Shown in pieces: positions 1 to 7,217 of a DNA stretch of 30,575 nt (the stretch's first letter is position 1; every line of letters starts with the position of its first letter). Source of the DNA: Gemmatimonadota bacterium (lineage in GTDB: Bacteria > Latescibacterota > UBA2968 > UBA8231). The DNA lies in the NCBI GenBank assembly GCA_026706165.1, contig JAPOZF010000205.1:1-30575 (forward strand), written 5' to 3'. Below the pieces are notes generated by a model that saw only the letters and a program-made list of their open reading frames with translations, did not search any database and was not told where the DNA came from. The position numbers were made by a program, and so were the translations under genes.

Positions 1-762
1 AGCGAACGCTCAATCGCTGAAATCACCATCCATCACCTGAGAACGGAAGCATTACTCGGGGACTGCGCGGGCCTCAACCTGGTGACGGGCGTGCCGGGTT
101 CCGGGAAGTCGACATTGCTGGCGGCGGGGATGCGGCGGTTTCTGGAGACCGGCGTCGGGCGCATCCAGAGCTACGAGGCGCCGATCGAGTTCCTGTTCGG
201 CAACGTGAAGCGGGCGCCGGGCGCGCAGATGTCGAGCTCGGAAATCCCGAAGCATGTGGAGAGTTTCGCCGAAGGGTTGCGGGCGACCCTGCGCCGGAAG
301 CCGGCCGCGGTGGTGGTGGGCGAGCTTCGGGATCGGGAGACGGTGGAGGCGGCGTTGATCGCCGCGAACTTCGGCGTGGCGGTTTACGGAACGACGCACA
401 CGATCGGGGTGGCGAACACGATGCGGCGCCTTCTCGAAGAGTTCCGCGAGGATGAGCGGGACGAACGGGGCGCGGCGCTGATCGACATGCTGCACCTGGT
501 GGTGACCCAGATGCTGCTTCCGAACCCCGAAGGGGGGAGGACGGCGATCCGCGAGTGGCTGGTGTTCGACGGGGCGCTGAAGGGAGAACTGCTGGACACG
601 CCGCGCCAGGCGTGGTCGCGGCGGATTTCCGAAGCGTTGCTGGAACGGGGCAACGGCCTGGGACGGATGGCGGAGGCCGCGGCCGCTGAGGGAAGCATCG
701 ACGGCCGCGATCTGGCGCGCATCCGGGTGCTGCACGGGATTGCAGGGGATCGGAACGCATGA
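1..762 (+). CDS. dotB: DotB/TraJ-type secretion ATPase, 5' end outside the window
   Basis: This is the C-terminal 253 residues of a VirB11/PilT-like hexameric ATPase of the Dot/Icm (IncI TraJ) class, which powers assembly or substrate transfer at the inner membrane. The reading frame is open from base 1, so the GTG at 82 is internal and not the start. The Walker A motif GVPGSGKST lies at about 88-114. The Walker B-like segment AVVVGELRD is followed by the conserved AALIAANFG and the His box YGTTHT, all in the order expected for DotB. The gene ends at the TGA at 760-762. Its neighbour icmT starts 15 bases later, an arrangement seen in Dot/Icm and IncI clusters. DotC and DotD would be expected upstream, outside the window. 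Confidence 0.9.
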   Translation, partial: SERSIAEITIHHLRTEALLGDCAGLNLVTGVPGSGKSTLLAAGMRRFLETGVGRIQSYEAPIEFLFGNVKRAPGAQMSSSEIPKHVESFAEGLRATLRRKPAAVVVGELRDRETVEAALIAANFGVAVYGTTHTIGVANTMRRLLEEFREDERDERGAALIDMLHLVVTQMLLPNPEGGRTAIREWLVFDGALKGELLDTPRQAWSRRISEALLERGNGLGRMAEAAAAEGSIDGRDLARIRVLHGIAGDRNA

Positions 763-777
763 GGGAAGGACGGTTGG

Positions 778-1050
778 ATGTCGGGAGTGATCTGGCGCGA
801 CAGCGCGAGGCCGGTGCGGCTCGGACCGTTCGACGTGCGCCTGGCGTTGCTGTTCTTTGCCTGGATGTTCGTGCCGACGCTGGAGACGACGGGCCTGCTG
901 GTGGCGGTGTTCGTCGCGTTCCGGGTTGCGGAGGCCCGGGGCTATCGGCTGCGTCCTGCGGTCCGGCGGCTGAGGGCGGCGTCCTGCGGCCGGCGCCGCG
1001 CGCTCTATCTCGACGGTTACCGGCGCTTTTCGGACTTGTACTGGCTGTGA
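778..1050 (+). CDS. icmT: IcmT/TraK-like small membrane protein
   Basis: This 90-residue protein begins with the WRDSARPVRLGPFDVR block near its N-terminus, which is the hallmark of the IcmT family (about 86 residues in Legionella, TraK in IncI plasmids). One or two hydrophobic segments follow (about residues 20-50), then a basic C-terminus. IcmT is an inner-membrane component of type I T4SS. The ATG at 778 has a purine-rich ribosome site (GGGAAGGA) upstream. The last codons overlap the start region of the next gene. Recognition rests on the N-terminal signature and the length. Confidence 0.85.
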   Translation: MSGVIWRDSARPVRLGPFDVRLALLFFAWMFVPTLETTGLLVAVFVAFRVAEARGYRLRPAVRRLRAASCGRRRALYLDGYRRFSDLYWL

Positions 1051-1631
1051 CGGTGGGCGCGGTGCCGGCGGCTTGGGCCGGGTTCCGGTGGGAGCCGGGA
1101 CAGCGTGAAGGGGTGCTGGTCCAGGAAAGGGACGAGACCTCCCTTGCGGAGACGGCCGCGCGCCTCGGCCCGGCCGGGGTGAAGCTGCGCTGGGACCGGC
1201 GAGTGCATGCGGGTCAGCCGGTTTCGGGGGCTTACGGGAGATGGGAGTCGCTGCTTTTCGACCAGGGCCTGGCGTGGCGCCGGTTCGGGGACGAGCTGCA
1301 TATCCGGCCGGCCGGAGTCCCGGAGGGCGAGGTCCAGTTTGCGACGGCGCGCGCCGGGGCAGCGGACTGGCGGGTATGGGCCGAAGAGACGCTGCGTTCG
1401 GTCATGGCGCGGTGGGGCGCGCGGGCCGGCGTGGAGGTCGTCTGGCGGACGGACCGGCATTACCGGGTTCATGAAGGGCGGGTGTTCCGGGGCCGGACGT
1501 TCGAGGAGGCGGCGCGGCTTCTGTTCGCGGCGCTTGGAGACGTTGCGGATGCGCCGGCGGGGCGGATCGGGGCGGACGGCGCTTCGATGGCGGTCAGGCA
1601 TGTGAGAAAAGCGGGAGTTGCGGAGCGATGA
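1047..1631 (+). CDS. Exported protein with TcpQ/secretin-N-like C-terminal domain
   Basis: From GTG 1047 the protein is about 194 residues. The GTG overlaps the icmT stop as GTGA. The frame is also open upstream, and residues coded just before 1047 (RRLPALFGLVLAV) would complete a much better signal peptide ending in PAAWA. A non-standard start, such as CTG 984 inside icmT, is therefore possible. The C-terminal half has the pattern of the TcpQ/PilL C-terminal domain: a conserved W, a leucine-rich helix, the strand VEVVWRTDRHYRV, then FRGRTFEEAARLLFAALGD. Such domains resemble secretin N-domains. DotD, the outer-membrane partner in Dot/Icm systems, also has a secretin N-domain fold, so a core-complex role is plausible; this is inference. 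Confidence 0.65.
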   Translation: MTVGAVPAAWAGFRWEPGQREGVLVQERDETSLAETAARLGPAGVKLRWDRRVHAGQPVSGAYGRWESLLFDQGLAWRRFGDELHIRPAGVPEGEVQFATARAGAADWRVWAEETLRSVMARWGARAGVEVVWRTDRHYRVHEGRVFRGRTFEEAARLLFAALGDVADAPAGRIGADGASMAVRHVRKAGVAER

Positions 1632-2509
1632 CGGAAAGCTGGGAAGAGGAGTCCGGGACCGGACCGGGCGTGGCGATGGTTCCCTGGGATCGCGATCCGG
1701 ACAACGGCCCGGAAGCGCCGGAGGGGGATCGAACCGGTGAAGGGGCCGTCGAGGAGAAGCTGGTCCGCATCGAGGCGCTCCTGAAGGGGTGGAACGAAGG
1801 TTTCGAGCAACGCCTGAACAAGGTTCAGGAGAATTTTCTGAGGCTGCTGCGCACGGTCCCGACCACTGCCGACTTCGAGGGGCTGAAGACAGATCAGGAA
1901 GTCGGGCTCGTGGGGGTCAGGGAGGACCTCGCCAATATCCGCCACCACCTTCGGGAACTCGGCCCCGCCGCGACGAGGCAGGACGTGGAAAGCGTGTTGA
2001 ACCGTCTGCACACGGATTTTGGGTGGGTCCGGGAGCATCTGACTTTCCTGCGGGGTGTCGCAAGTGTCTGGTCACCGCCTACGCGTCAGGATCCTGCGCC
2101 GCGGTCGAGGGCGGGCGTAGCGATGCTGTGCCTGCTTTGGGCGTTGACCGTGCTGGTGGCGTTCGGCGCCGGGGCTGTCGCGTTCGGGGGCCTGCGGGTG
2201 GATGTCGTCTGGGAGCAGGGCAGCGCGCGCGATGCCGCGTTCGGGCCAATGTCGCTGCACGGCGATTGGGTGGATGAGCGGCGGCGCGGGCGGGTTGCGG
2301 CCGAAGGGGCAGCCCGGGCCATGGAATGGCTGAGGGAACTGGCGGTGGAGCGGCTGCCTGCGGAGGGGGGGCCACTCGGGGATGACGTTCATCCGTCGGT
2401 CGCTCCGCCTGCGCCGCATCGGGACCTGGCGATACCCGGAGAGGAAGTGCGCCCGGCGTATGGGCCAGTTCGGCGCGGGCCTCCCGTCGCGGAGCGGGGA
2501 ACGCCATGA
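1628..2509 (+). CDS. Coiled-coil single-pass membrane protein, function unknown
   Basis: I do not recognise this 293-residue protein. Its ATG overlaps the previous stop (ATGA at 1628-1631). Residues 1-40 are acidic and low in complexity. Residues 41-145 are charged and heptad-like (EEKLVRIEALLKGWNEGFEQ onward), suggesting a cytoplasmic coiled coil. A hydrophobic segment at about 163-187 is a likely membrane helix, and the remaining 105 residues are rich in Arg, Pro and Gly. This layout (cytoplasmic coil, one membrane helix, outer tail) recalls IcmG/DotF/TraP, but I see no sequence signature and the position differs from the usual DotF location after DotG. It lies within the T4SS operon and is probably an inner-membrane component. 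Confidence 0.6.
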   Translation: MTESWEEESGTGPGVAMVPWDRDPDNGPEAPEGDRTGEGAVEEKLVRIEALLKGWNEGFEQRLNKVQENFLRLLRTVPTTADFEGLKTDQEVGLVGVREDLANIRHHLRELGPAATRQDVESVLNRLHTDFGWVREHLTFLRGVASVWSPPTRQDPAPRSRAGVAMLCLLWALTVLVAFGAGAVAFGGLRVDVVWEQGSARDAAFGPMSLHGDWVDERRRGRVAAEGAARAMEWLRELAVERLPAEGGPLGDDVHPSVAPPAPHRDLAIPGEEVRPAYGPVRRGPPVAERGTP

Positions 2510-2637
2510 GCGGAAGCGCGGCAGCAGCGCTGGCGATTGTCGGCCGGTGCCTACGCCGAGCCGCGGGATCGCGGTTTCTGGGCTTTGCCGTCCTGGCGGG
2601 CACGGTGCTGTTTCTGGGAGCTCTGGCATGGGGATGA
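2506..2637 (+). CDS. 43-residue membrane microprotein
   Basis: A short ORF fills the space between two genes exactly. Its ATG overlaps the previous stop (ATGA at 2506-2509) and its TGA overlaps the ATG of the next gene (ATGA at 2634-2637). The product has a basic N-terminal half (GRCLRRAAGSR) and one hydrophobic helix (FLGFAVLAGTVLFLGALAW) up to the C-terminus. The double start/stop overlap matches the coupling used between most genes here and is the main reason to call it real. It could be a small structural subunit of the secretion channel; its function is unknown. Confidence 0.55.
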   Translation: MSGSAAAALAIVGRCLRRAAGSRFLGFAVLAGTVLFLGALAWG

Positions 2638-3506
2638 TGAAGCGGCCGGCGTGGCGGCTCGCGGCTGCAGGGACGTTGCTTTGTGCGGCGGCGCTTGCCG
2701 GAGGCGAGGTTGCCGCCGGCGACGGGGAGGGGGACCTGGTTGCCGGTCTTCGGGCAAGCGGGGCCGAGGTGAGATTTCTCGGTGAAAGCGGGGCGTTGAA
2801 GGGCTGGCTTGTTTCGCCGCCCGGCCGCTCGTCATACACGCTTTACGTCGATGAGACCGGCCATGGCGTGATGGGGCTGCTGTTCGCTCCGGACGGGGGC
2901 GAGCTGACGAAGGCGCAGGTTGCGGCCGCGCGCCAGGCCGGTCCGGTCCGGCGGTCAGGCAAACGCGACGCTCCGGAGGCAGTGCCGGCGCGGCCCGAGG
3001 CGAGGCGGGCGGACGTGTCGCCAGTTCGTTTGCAGGCGGACGGGCGCGAGCAGCCGGTGGTCTCTGTATCGGCGGCGCTCGACCTGGCTCTGATGGCTGA
3101 AGGCTTCGATCTCGGGGCGCAGGGGCCGCAGACGGCGGTGTTCGCGGACCCGACCTGCCCTCCTTCCCGGGCGGCCGTGGCGGCGCTCGCGCGGAGGGCG
3201 CTGGAAGGAGAGATCAGGCTGCGGGTGGTGCCCGTGGGGGTCAGGAGCGGGCATGCGGAATCGTTGGCGGCGTCGGTGCTCGGCTCGGAGCGCCGCGCGC
3301 GGATCTGGCTGTCCCTGTATCGTGGCGGGGAGATGCCCGAAGCGGGCCCGGAAGCCGAAGCCGGCGCCCGGCTGAACGGGATGCTGTTCCGGCGCACGGG
3401 GTCGGATTTCGTGCCCTACGCGCTGATGCGGCGTGCGGACGGCAGCGTTGTCTCGGCCGTCGGCATGGACTTCCAGCGGTGGTTCGGCGGAGGCGCTGGC
3501 CAATGA
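2634..3506 (+). CDS. DsbC/DsbG-like thioredoxin-fold periplasmic protein with CPPS site
   Basis: The product has 290 residues from ATG 2634 (ATG 2637 is equally possible). An N-terminal Sec signal (KRPAWRLAAAGTLLCAAALA) is followed by a DsbC-like N-domain (GLRASGAEVRFLGESGALKG...). A linker at about 105-140 leads to a thioredoxin-like domain with the strand AVFADPTCPPSRA. In DsbC the motif is CGYC; here Cys175 is kept but the second Cys is Ser178, and no other Cys occurs after the signal peptide. A VP dipeptide near the C-terminus (SDFVPYAL) fits the cis-proline loop. Conjugation systems often encode their own disulfide isomerase. With one Cys this protein could act as a mixed-disulfide chaperone; that is inference. 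The frame runs open upstream to 2382, but that part is a shadow of the two preceding genes. Confidence 0.7.
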   Translation: MMKRPAWRLAAAGTLLCAAALAGGEVAAGDGEGDLVAGLRASGAEVRFLGESGALKGWLVSPPGRSSYTLYVDETGHGVMGLLFAPDGGELTKAQVAAARQAGPVRRSGKRDAPEAVPARPEARRADVSPVRLQADGREQPVVSVSAALDLALMAEGFDLGAQGPQTAVFADPTCPPSRAAVAALARRALEGEIRLRVVPVGVRSGHAESLAASVLGSERRARIWLSLYRGGEMPEAGPEAEAGARLNGMLFRRTGSDFVPYALMRRADGSVVSAVGMDFQRWFGGGAGQ

Positions 3507-3895
3507 CGGGATTGCCGGCGTTCGGGCGGTCGCGGGCGCCGGGCTGCAGGTTCACGCTGGGCGCGGCGACCGGCTGGAGCGTTTGGGCAACGCAATGCAT
3601 GGCGGACAGCTACGGGATGGGTGAGGACCTGCTGCTGCGTTACCGGCTGCCCGAATACTACCTTTCGGTGTTCTGGCATGTGCTGTTCGTGATCGTGTTT
3701 CTGGTGCTGCTATGGCGTTTGAAGAAGCGTATGGACAGGGCCGACAGGGGCGGCGTGATTTCTTCCGTTCTGCTGCTGGCTGCCTGGGCCGGACTGTGGT
3801 TCGGGGGAGCGGCAGGCTTGCGGGCGGGCCTGGAGTTCCTGGCCGAGAGCCAGCCTGAGCCCGGCTGGCTGCAGCGATGGAGCCAGGACTGGTGA
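3503..3895 (+). CDS. Small membrane protein of the T4SS operon, unknown
   Basis: The gene encodes 130 residues from ATG 3503, which overlaps the previous stop (ATGA at 3503-3506). An alternative ATG at 3599 gives about 98 residues (MADSYGMGED...) and removes a poorly hydrophobic, Arg-rich lead. Two membrane helices are visible, YYLSVFWHVLFVIVFLVLLW and a second at VISSVLLLAAWAGLWFGG. They are separated by a basic loop (RLKKRMDRADR), which should be cytoplasmic. The 3' end overlaps dotI by 19 bases. The position just before dotI recalls DotJ/IcmM, a small membrane partner of DotI, but the sequence does not let me assign it. Confidence 0.55.
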   Translation: MTGLPAFGRSRAPGCRFTLGAATGWSVWATQCMADSYGMGEDLLLRYRLPEYYLSVFWHVLFVIVFLVLLWRLKKRMDRADRGGVISSVLLLAAWAGLWFGGAAGLRAGLEFLAESQPEPGWLQRWSQDW

Positions 3896-4539
3896 GCCGG
3901 CTTCGCGAAGCGGTTGCGGCGGCTGCCGGCAGCCTGGCGTTCGAGCGCGCGGCGCATCATGGCTGGCGGCGGATCGCGTTCGTGCTGCTGGCGATGAACG
4001 TGCTGCTGACGCTGGCGCTCTGGAGCTATATCGATCAGCACGACACGGTTTACCGGACGTTCGCGGTGACGCCGGACGGCAAGGTGATCGAGGCCCAGGG
4101 CCTCGATGAGCCGGTGCGCACGGATGCGGCGCTCAAGAACTGGGTCGTGACGGCGGTCACCGAGAGTTTCACCTTCGGGCATTCGGACTGGCAGCGGCGG
4201 CTGTCGGCGGTCCGGGAATATTTCACGGACGAGGGTTACGAGGCCTTCATGGGGGGCCTCGAGGAAAGCCTCTACCTCGACCGCATCCGGGACAATTACC
4301 AGGTGGCGAGCGCGGTGGCCCAGGGGGCGCCGGTCATCACGCACGCGCAGATCTACGAGGACGGACGGGCGGGCTGGCAGCTCGAGTTCCCGATGCTGGT
4401 GACGTTCCATGCGGGGCGGAAGACGTCGTCCACGAAGATGGTGGCGAAGGTGCTGGTGAAGCGAGTGCCGTTCGACGAGCGGCTGAACGGGATCGGCATC
4501 CAGCAGATCGTTGCGACGAGGCAGAGGCGGACAGGATGA
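3877..4539 (+). CDS. dotI: DotI/IcmL/TraM inner-membrane T4SS protein
   Basis: The product has 220 residues. A short cytoplasmic N-terminus and one membrane helix (IAFVLLAMNVLLTLALWSYI) precede a periplasmic domain with the family pattern: YRTFAVTPDGKVIEAQGLDE, a conserved W, FTFGHSDWQRRLSAVREYF, then FTDEGYEAFMGGLEESLYLD. DotI is VirB8-like and forms part of the inner-membrane complex. The start is ATG 3877 or GTG 3892; the latter overlaps the upstream stop as GTGA, like other genes here. The stop overlaps the dotH ATG (ATGA at 4536-4539). The order dotI-dotH-dotG is the conserved Dot/Icm and IncI (TraM-TraN-TraO) order. Confidence 0.88.
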   Translation: MEPGLVSRLREAVAAAAGSLAFERAAHHGWRRIAFVLLAMNVLLTLALWSYIDQHDTVYRTFAVTPDGKVIEAQGLDEPVRTDAALKNWVVTAVTESFTFGHSDWQRRLSAVREYFTDEGYEAFMGGLEESLYLDRIRDNYQVASAVAQGAPVITHAQIYEDGRAGWQLEFPMLVTFHAGRKTSSTKMVAKVLVKRVPFDERLNGIGIQQIVATRQRRTG

Positions 4540-5468
4540 GACGGATACTGGTTTCGGTTGCGCTGAGTCTGGCGGTGGCGATGTGGAGTTCTGCGGCCAG
4601 GGCGCAGGCGCCGCCGAAGGAGGACATCTGGCCGGAATATGCGGTCCCGGAGGATGAGGCGGCGACGGCCGGTCGGCGCGTCATGCCGCTGACCCAGGAG
4701 CAGATCGTATTCATCGGGGAACTGGTCCGGCAGACGCAGCTGGCGACGGAGAAAGGCGGGGGCGTGCCGCCGGCGGGGCGGATTCGCAGAGTTGAGGTCG
4801 ATCCCGGCGCCGGGGCCGCGGTGCCCGTCGTCGAGGTGCGGCGCGGGTTCACGACGGCGTTGTCCTGGACGGACACGACGGGTTCGCCCTGGCCGATCGA
4901 GGAAGTGCATGTCGATGCGGCATTCCTGCCGAGCGATGAAGACGGGGGCACTGCGGGCGGGCATCTGGTCTATCTGGCGCCGCAGCGCCGGTTCATGAAC
5001 GGGAACCTGGTGGTGAAGCTGCGCGACCTGGCCGAGCCGTTGGCGGTGCTGCTGCGGGACAGCGGGGGCGCGGAGAGCGATTTCCGGGTGGAGATGCGCT
5101 TGGCGCGGCCGGGTCCGGGCGTCGACGCGGAGGCATTGATGCGCCCCGCGAGCTTTCATGCGGGAGACGGGGAGCTGGCCGGGTTGCTCGCCGGGAAGAT
5201 TCCCGCAGGCGCCGTCGATGTCGAGATGGAGGGAGGCGGAGCCGGGGACCGCGCCTGGCGCCACGGCGAGGACCTGCTCCTTATCTCGCGTCATGTGGTG
5301 CTGTCGCCGGGGGCCTGGGCGGCGGAGAGGGGCTCGGGCGGTCGCTGGGCCTACCGGCTGCCGGCAGCACCTCGCGTGCTGGTGTCGCTGAACGGCCGCG
5401 AGACATGGTTTTCGATCGCAGGGTCCGTCCCGCCTTTGTGGGGCCGGGCGGAGGATGCGAGCCGATGA
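4536..5468 (+). CDS. dotH: DotH/IcmK/TraN outer-membrane core protein
   Basis: The product has 310 residues with a Sec signal at 1-24 ending ARAQA. The family block RRGFTTALSWTDTTGSPWPI begins near residue 102 and corresponds to the conserved core of DotH (VirB9-like). MNGNLVVKLRDLAEPLAVLL follows further on, matching a second conserved block. DotH forms the outer-membrane ring with DotC and DotD and anchors DotG. The start overlaps the dotI stop and the end overlaps the dotG ATG (ATGA at 5465-5468). The protein is slightly shorter than the Legionella homologue, as is usual in plasmid versions. Confidence 0.88.
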   Translation: MRRILVSVALSLAVAMWSSAARAQAPPKEDIWPEYAVPEDEAATAGRRVMPLTQEQIVFIGELVRQTQLATEKGGGVPPAGRIRRVEVDPGAGAAVPVVEVRRGFTTALSWTDTTGSPWPIEEVHVDAAFLPSDEDGGTAGGHLVYLAPQRRFMNGNLVVKLRDLAEPLAVLLRDSGGAESDFRVEMRLARPGPGVDAEALMRPASFHAGDGELAGLLAGKIPAGAVDVEMEGGGAGDRAWRHGEDLLLISRHVVLSPGAWAAERGSGGRWAYRLPAAPRVLVSLNGRETWFSIAGSVPPLWGRAEDASR

Positions 5469-6649
5469 GTGGGGCGGTCCGAGCATGGATCGTGCTGCTG
5501 GCCGTGCTGGGCGCAACGGCCGGCAATGCGGAGGCGCCGGACAACCGGGACGTGAAGCTCAATCCGGCGGGGGGCGCCGGGACGTCGGTCTACCGGCAAA
5601 CGCTGGAGGAGCGGAATCTTCAGGGTCTCGAGGAATCGATGGAGACGGGCGACTCGCATGTCGACGTGGTGACGCCGGCGGCCGGGGGCGAAGAGGGCGA
5701 CGCGGTCGAACCGCCAGAGGTAGGCGCGAGGGCGAAGATCGAGACGGAAGAGGCGGACAGGAAACAGCCTGAAACGGTAAGCCCGGAGACCGGTGTGCAG
5801 CCGGTGCGGCGCGTGAGGGTCCAGGAGGACCCGGAACCGGGCGGAAAGTTCGATGTCGAGGTCGGGAACGTGGATGCGTTTGTTGCGGCCCTCGTGGAGG
5901 CGCTCGACCGCGCGCCGAACGTCCGGCGCATAACATACGCGTCGCGGGAAGAAGGGGCGCCCTCGTCTCCGGAGGCGGGCGCAGGCCGGGCTGCGCTCGC
6001 TGCGTTGCCGGAGGTTGGCGCGGGCGATGCCTTCTATGCCCGCCTGCTTCATGCGGTGAACAGCGATTATCCGGGTCCGGTGCTGATCGAGATCCTTCAG
6101 CCCCCGCTGGCGGGCGCGGTTGCGCGCGGGGAGTTCCAGCTCGTGCGCGACCGCATGGTCATCAGGCTGTCCTCCCTGGAAACGGGCGGAGAGGCGCTGT
6201 CTGTTGACGCGGTCGCGGTCGGGCTTGACTGCGCCTGTTTCGGGGTTTCGGGGGATGTGTCCTACCACTGGTGGGAGCGGGTGCTGCTGCCGGCGGCGAC
6301 GGGGTTCGTGGAGCAGTATCTGATCGCGCGCGCGGAGCCCGAGCAGCGGGTGGTGACGGGGGCCGGCGGGACCGTGGCGTCGGAGAGGCGGTCCCGGAGC
6401 GCGCGCCAGGCGCGCGACGCGGGCCTGGCCGCGGCGGCCGGCAGGGTCGGCGAGGTTCTTCGCGAGCAGTCGCCCTCGGTGCGTACGGTGAGCATTCCGC
6501 GCAATGCCGAGCTGGCGGTGATGTTCGCCGAGACGCTGCAGAGGCGGCGGGTCCGGCCGGTGGAAACGGCAGAGACCCCCCGGCGGCCGGAGCCGCCTGC
6601 GGTGGAACGGGTGCGCGCGCCGGCGGCGAGTGACGGCGGGGTGCGGTGA
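5465..6649 (+). CDS. dotG: DotG/IcmE/TraO VirB10-like channel protein
   Basis: The product has 394 residues from ATG 5465. An N-terminal hydrophobic segment (AWIVLLAVLGATAG) is followed by a long acidic, proline-containing linker to about residue 190. The VirB10-like C-terminal domain lies at about 199-287: YPGPVLIEIL, PPLAGAVARGEFQL, the strand RMVIRLSSL, then VDAVAVGLDCACFG, SYHWWERVLLPAATGFVEQY. These match the DotG core that spans both membranes and forms the channel. The repeat-rich middle of Legionella DotG is absent, as in plasmid TraO. A basic, proline-rich tail follows. The frame is open upstream to 5405 but overlaps dotH there. The last bases overlap the next gene (GTGA at 6646-6649). 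Confidence 0.87.
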   Translation: MSGAVRAWIVLLAVLGATAGNAEAPDNRDVKLNPAGGAGTSVYRQTLEERNLQGLEESMETGDSHVDVVTPAAGGEEGDAVEPPEVGARAKIETEEADRKQPETVSPETGVQPVRRVRVQEDPEPGGKFDVEVGNVDAFVAALVEALDRAPNVRRITYASREEGAPSSPEAGAGRAALAALPEVGAGDAFYARLLHAVNSDYPGPVLIEILQPPLAGAVARGEFQLVRDRMVIRLSSLETGGEALSVDAVAVGLDCACFGVSGDVSYHWWERVLLPAATGFVEQYLIARAEPEQRVVTGAGGTVASERRSRSARQARDAGLAAAAGRVGEVLREQSPSVRTVSIPRNAELAVMFAETLQRRRVRPVETAETPRRPEPPAVERVRAPAASDGGVR

Positions 6650-7206
6650 TGGAATCGCAGGGTCTCGGCGGTGCGCTGATAGCGGCGGTTGTCGACCTGA
6701 AGCTCGAGGCGAAGGCGCTCCTCTCGATCGTCTGCTACCTGCTGGGCGGCGCGGTGTTCCTGGCGGCGCTGCTGAGGCTCATGCGCTCCGGGGAGGAAGG
6801 GCTTCGCGGGCCGTCCGGATACGGCACGGCCGCGACCTTCCTGTCGGCCATCGTGTTTCTGACCTTCCCGCAATGGCTGGACGCCTGGGGCGAGACGCTT
6901 TTCGGCGGGGTTCCGGAAGGCGCCGGCGCGAGTCTGGCCTATGCGGGCGGGGACCGGGCCGGGCACTACGAGATGGTTCTCTGGGCGGTGCTGAAGGTGG
7001 TCGAGGCGGTGGGCGTGCTGGCGTTCCTGAAGAGCTGGTTCGTGCTGAGGGACGCGGCTGACGGACGGAACGGAGCGACGCTCGGCAAGGCGTTCGCGCA
7101 CATGATCGGCGGCGTGTGCGGGTGGCATATCATCTGGGTGATCGACCGGGTGCAGAACACGCTCGGAATTGCCCCTCTCACGATTTCGGAAGGCAACTGG
7201 ACCTGA
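6649..7206 (+). CDS. IcmC/DotE-like membrane protein
   Basis: This 185-residue protein starts at ATG 6649; GTG 6646, overlapping the dotG stop, would add one residue. Membrane helices lie at about 23-45, 62-76 and 107-130. The C-terminal block HMIGGVCGWHIIWVIDRVQN and the tail with NTLGI are typical of the IcmC/DotE/DotV family and its IncI counterpart downstream of dotG. These are polytopic inner-membrane proteins of type I T4SS whose exact role is poorly known. The next gene, an IcmD-like protein, follows 11 bases later with its own strong ribosome site, the order found in related clusters. Confidence 0.7.
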   Translation: MESQGLGGALIAAVVDLKLEAKALLSIVCYLLGGAVFLAALLRLMRSGEEGLRGPSGYGTAATFLSAIVFLTFPQWLDAWGETLFGGVPEGAGASLAYAGGDRAGHYEMVLWAVLKVVEAVGVLAFLKSWFVLRDAADGRNGATLGKAFAHMIGGVCGWHIIWVIDRVQNTLGIAPLTISEGNWT

Positions 7207-7212
7207 AGGAGG
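7206..7212 (+). promoter_or_regulatory. Strong ribosome binding site AAGGAGG
   Basis: A full Shine-Dalgarno heptamer, AAGGAGG, lies 5 bases before ATG 7218. It is the best ribosome site in the T4SS operon, where most genes rely on start/stop overlap. It fixes the start of the IcmD-like gene against an in-frame upstream extension, and suggests that this product is needed in higher amounts than its neighbours. Confidence 0.75.
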
Positions 7213-7217
7213 CAGTT

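Noticed and set aside
759..1046. Upstream in-frame extension of the TcpQ-like gene from an ATG at 759 that overlaps the dotB stop
   Set aside because: It would run through the whole of icmT in another frame. The extension is Arg/Gly/Ala rich without family features, while the icmT frame has a recognised signature. Only the last few codons before 1047 may be translated.
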